Source: Brugia malayi (Eukaryota; Nematoda; Chromadorea; Rhabditida; Onchocercidae). From it: a DNA stretch of 64,000 bases. The notes beneath the pieces were generated by a model. It ran no database searches, was not told the origin of the DNA, and worked only from the letters and a program-made list of their open reading frames with translations. The stretch lies in contig NW_025062479.1 in the NCBI RefSeq assembly GCF_000002995.4, positions 2,253,721 through 2,317,720 of the forward strand. Direction: 5' to 3'. Of this stretch, positions 63,301 through 64,000 are shown piece after piece. Position numbers and translations under genes: made by a program. Position 1 is the stretch's first letter; the number at the start of each line of letters is the position of its first letter.

Positions 63301-63670
63301 AGAGCATTATTGAATGATACAGAAATGGGCGGAAGTCTTGTGATGGCTTCAAATTAATTGAAGTTATTAAATATTCTACATGATATTAGCCGGGTTACGT
63401 GTAATTTGCTATGGAGCTATTCGTTATGGAAAATTACAGATTTTGAAATTTTAGTGTCTTTTAGGGCGATAAATAGGTATACATTTTTGTATACCTTTAC
63501 TATTTTTTGGAAATATTTGCCTCTTTACTAATACAGAAAGCACGATTTGGTAATTTTTAATGAGGTTGCAGTTGGTCGCCTTACGTTGGAAACTACTTTC
63601 GATGAGTCTGATTTACCACAGAGTCGTTTTGTACGCAGTTCGCCTTTTGTATCTTCAACGCTACCTTATC
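56731..63670 (+). CDS. add-1: Adducin, 3' partial
   Basis: Adducin caps actin barbed ends and recruits spectrin at the membrane skeleton. Exons: 56731-56844 (ATG), 57109-57310, 57513-57658, 57949-58089, 58197-58364, 58511-58570, 59113-59211 (7a) or 60101-60199 (7b), 60623-60710, 60785-60891, 61018-61134, 61413-61565, 61828-62040, 62222-62320, 62553-62724, 62984-63136, 63572-63670. All phases agree and give 710 residues with one alternative exon used. Recognition is by head-domain strings such as [20 protein letters not shown] and [16 protein letters not shown], which match human adducins nearly residue for residue, and by the tail string [14 protein letters not shown]. The last visible exon ends in phase 1 at a GT donor, so the C-terminus, where the lysine-rich MARCKS-like motif would be, lies beyond the window. 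Composition is less homopolymer-rich than in the other two genes. Confidence 0.96.
57513..60710 (+). CDS. add-1: Adducin exons 3-8: class II aldolase-like head domain
   Basis: The head domain has the class II aldolase/epimerase fold and mediates oligomerisation. Strings in order: [85 protein letters not shown], then exon 7a or 7b, then [15 protein letters not shown] (residues 222-224) and the H of exon 7a (284) sit where metal-binding histidines lie in catalytic class II aldolases; animal adducins keep them although no catalysis is known. Exon 3 uses the weaker acceptor TTCTAAG. Confidence 0.93.
59113..59211 (+). CDS. add-1: Adducin alternative exon 7a (canonical version)
   Basis: Ninety-nine bases, phase 0 at both ends, 33 residues. 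It starts [18 protein letters not shown] and ends VIACETQ, close to the vertebrate equivalent (LRNHGLVSVGESVEE, VVACEIQ). The acceptor is AGTTTTAG. The donor is GC rather than GT (CAG/GCATGC); no in-phase GT donor is available before the stop in the downstream sequence. It is presumably used in place of exon 7b. Confidence 0.88.
59197..59217 (+). promoter_or_regulatory. Paired GCATGC motifs at the exon 7a donor
   Basis: GCATGC occurs at 59197-59202 inside the exon and at 59212-59217, where its first two bases are the GC donor. GCAUG is the core of the Fox-1/ASD-1 RNA-binding motif, so bound protein would cover the 5' splice site. Function is inferred. Confidence 0.4.
59504..59509 (+). promoter_or_regulatory. 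TGCATG Fox-type splicing motif, intron 7a-7b
   Basis: Canonical UGCAUG in the 889-bp intron between the alternative exons. A second copy is at 59802-59807. A GTGTG element (SUP-12-like) is at 59432-59436. The motif also occurs in exon 5 (58210-58215), so it is not unique to this intron. Confidence 0.4.
59802..59807 (+). promoter_or_regulatory. Second TGCATG Fox-type motif, intron 7a-7b
   Basis: Canonical UGCAUG lying 293 bp upstream of exon 7b. Confidence 0.4.
60101..60199 (+). CDS. add-1: Adducin alternative exon 7b (diverged version)
   Basis: Ninety-nine bases, phase 0, 33 residues, the same length as 7a. It starts [18 protein letters not shown] and ends NLVTACDHQ. Residues align with 7a position by position (LR, G, CxE, VE, A, AC, Q conserved), so it encodes the same structural segment. 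The acceptor TACTTCAG and donor CAG/GTCCAA are good. The conserved HG histidine is N here. Including both exons would duplicate the segment, so mutually exclusive use is inferred. Confidence 0.85.
60785..63670 (+). CDS. add-1: Adducin exons 9-16: neck and start of tail
   Basis: Exon 9 ends [18 protein letters not shown] and exon 10 begins [13 protein letters not shown], the conserved neck segment. Exon 11 has [18 protein letters not shown], exon 12 [11 protein letters not shown] and [16 protein letters not shown], and exon 14 [20 protein letters not shown], all matching adducin tail motifs. Exons 14-16 then become Ser/Pro/Thr-rich and unconserved. The exon 11 acceptor (GTTGAG at 61412) is atypical, but it is the only AG available in that frame. 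Confidence 0.9.
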
Positions 63671-64000
63671 GTCAGTGCTTGTTTCTTGCTTTTTTTTTTT
63701 CCAGCATTTTTTGTGGTTTTTAAAAGTGTGGATAACGATAATCAAGAGTAGTGATGAGGAGTATTGGGTAACTATCATGTTCGGGAAGCTTTCATCATTT
63801 TTGAATATAAATTCCCTCATACTTAGCATAGTGATTTCAAAAATAAGTCAATATAATATTATGATTAATATACCAAATATGCCGTTTTGCGGATATCTTT
63901 TTTGTTTAAGTGATTTTTGAGGACACAGTTGAACATCTATATGTTGTTGCATGAATATACACTTTGCATGATTTTCCTTTCCTCATGACTAGCGGAAATG
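63671..64000 (+). other. Adducin intron at window edge
   Basis: This follows the donor GTCAGT at 63671. No convincing exon is seen. An AG at 63991-63992 followed by CGGAAATG could begin the next exon in the right phase, but only eight bases are visible. Confidence 0.5.

Noticed and set aside
63705..63749. Possible terminal adducin exon ending at TAG after an SVDNDNQE segment
   Set aside because: It would require a 34-bp intron from 63671, shorter than expected, and would end adducin before the conserved lysine-rich C-terminus.
1..64000. tRNA, rRNA, CRISPR, operon or prokaryotic features
   Set aside because: Searched by eye on both strands; no cloverleaf with a GGTTCGAATCC-type arm, no regularly spaced identical repeats with unique spacers, and only spliced eukaryotic genes.

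Overview
The window is nuclear DNA from a nematode, most likely a parasitic spirurid or filarial-type worm. The evidence is: very AT-rich sequence with many poly-T/poly-A runs; genes cut into short exons by introns of roughly 50 bp to 2 kb; nematode-style acceptors (TTTTAG, TTTCAG); and two genes whose first visible coding exon starts with an ATG five bases after an AG, as expected for spliced-leader trans-splicing. The proteins also match nematode and animal families. The species is not determined. I saw no bacterial genes, CRISPR array, tRNA, rRNA or intact transposon.

Layout, all genes on the + strand. (1) 1-6598: upstream or intronic DNA with no supported exon. (2) 6599-21262: 26 exons of a PDZ-RGSL-C1-DH-PH Rho guanine nucleotide exchange factor (rhgf-1 / DRhoGEF2 / LARG type). 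The 5' end is missing; 1,331 residues are visible in one consistent reading phase. (3) 21263-33534: about 12 kb of AT-rich intergenic DNA with microsatellites, a 33-bp minisatellite and a few orphan exon-like islands. (4) 33540-38424: nine exons of a Dok-family adaptor (PH domain, IRS-type PTB domain, tail), 465 residues. (5) 38425-56725: about 18 kb of intergenic DNA with degenerate minisatellites, CA/GT/GA microsatellites and two strong AT-rich inverted repeats. (6) 56731 to beyond the right edge: adducin (add-1), 16 constitutive exons plus one alternative exon, at least 710 residues, with its C-terminus outside the window.

The most notable observation is in adducin. Two 99-bp, phase-0 exons (59113-59211 and 60101-60199) encode alternative versions of the same 33-residue segment of the aldolase-like head domain, so they look like a mutually exclusive exon pair. 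The first has a rare GC 5' splice site lying inside a GCATGC motif, and the intron between them carries two TGCATG (Fox-type) motifs. The second exon replaces the conserved histidine of the 'HG' motif with asparagine. Other points are a Dok PTB domain lacking the usual phosphate-contacting arginines, an A-tract acceptor problem in the RhoGEF tail, and several undescribed repeats.

The three genes are separate transcription units rather than an operon. They share a theme of cortical actin and membrane signalling: Rho activation downstream of G12-type G proteins, tyrosine-kinase adaptor signalling, and spectrin-actin capping. Exon boundaries were read by eye from splice signals, phase and remembered protein families; no alignment or database search was run.
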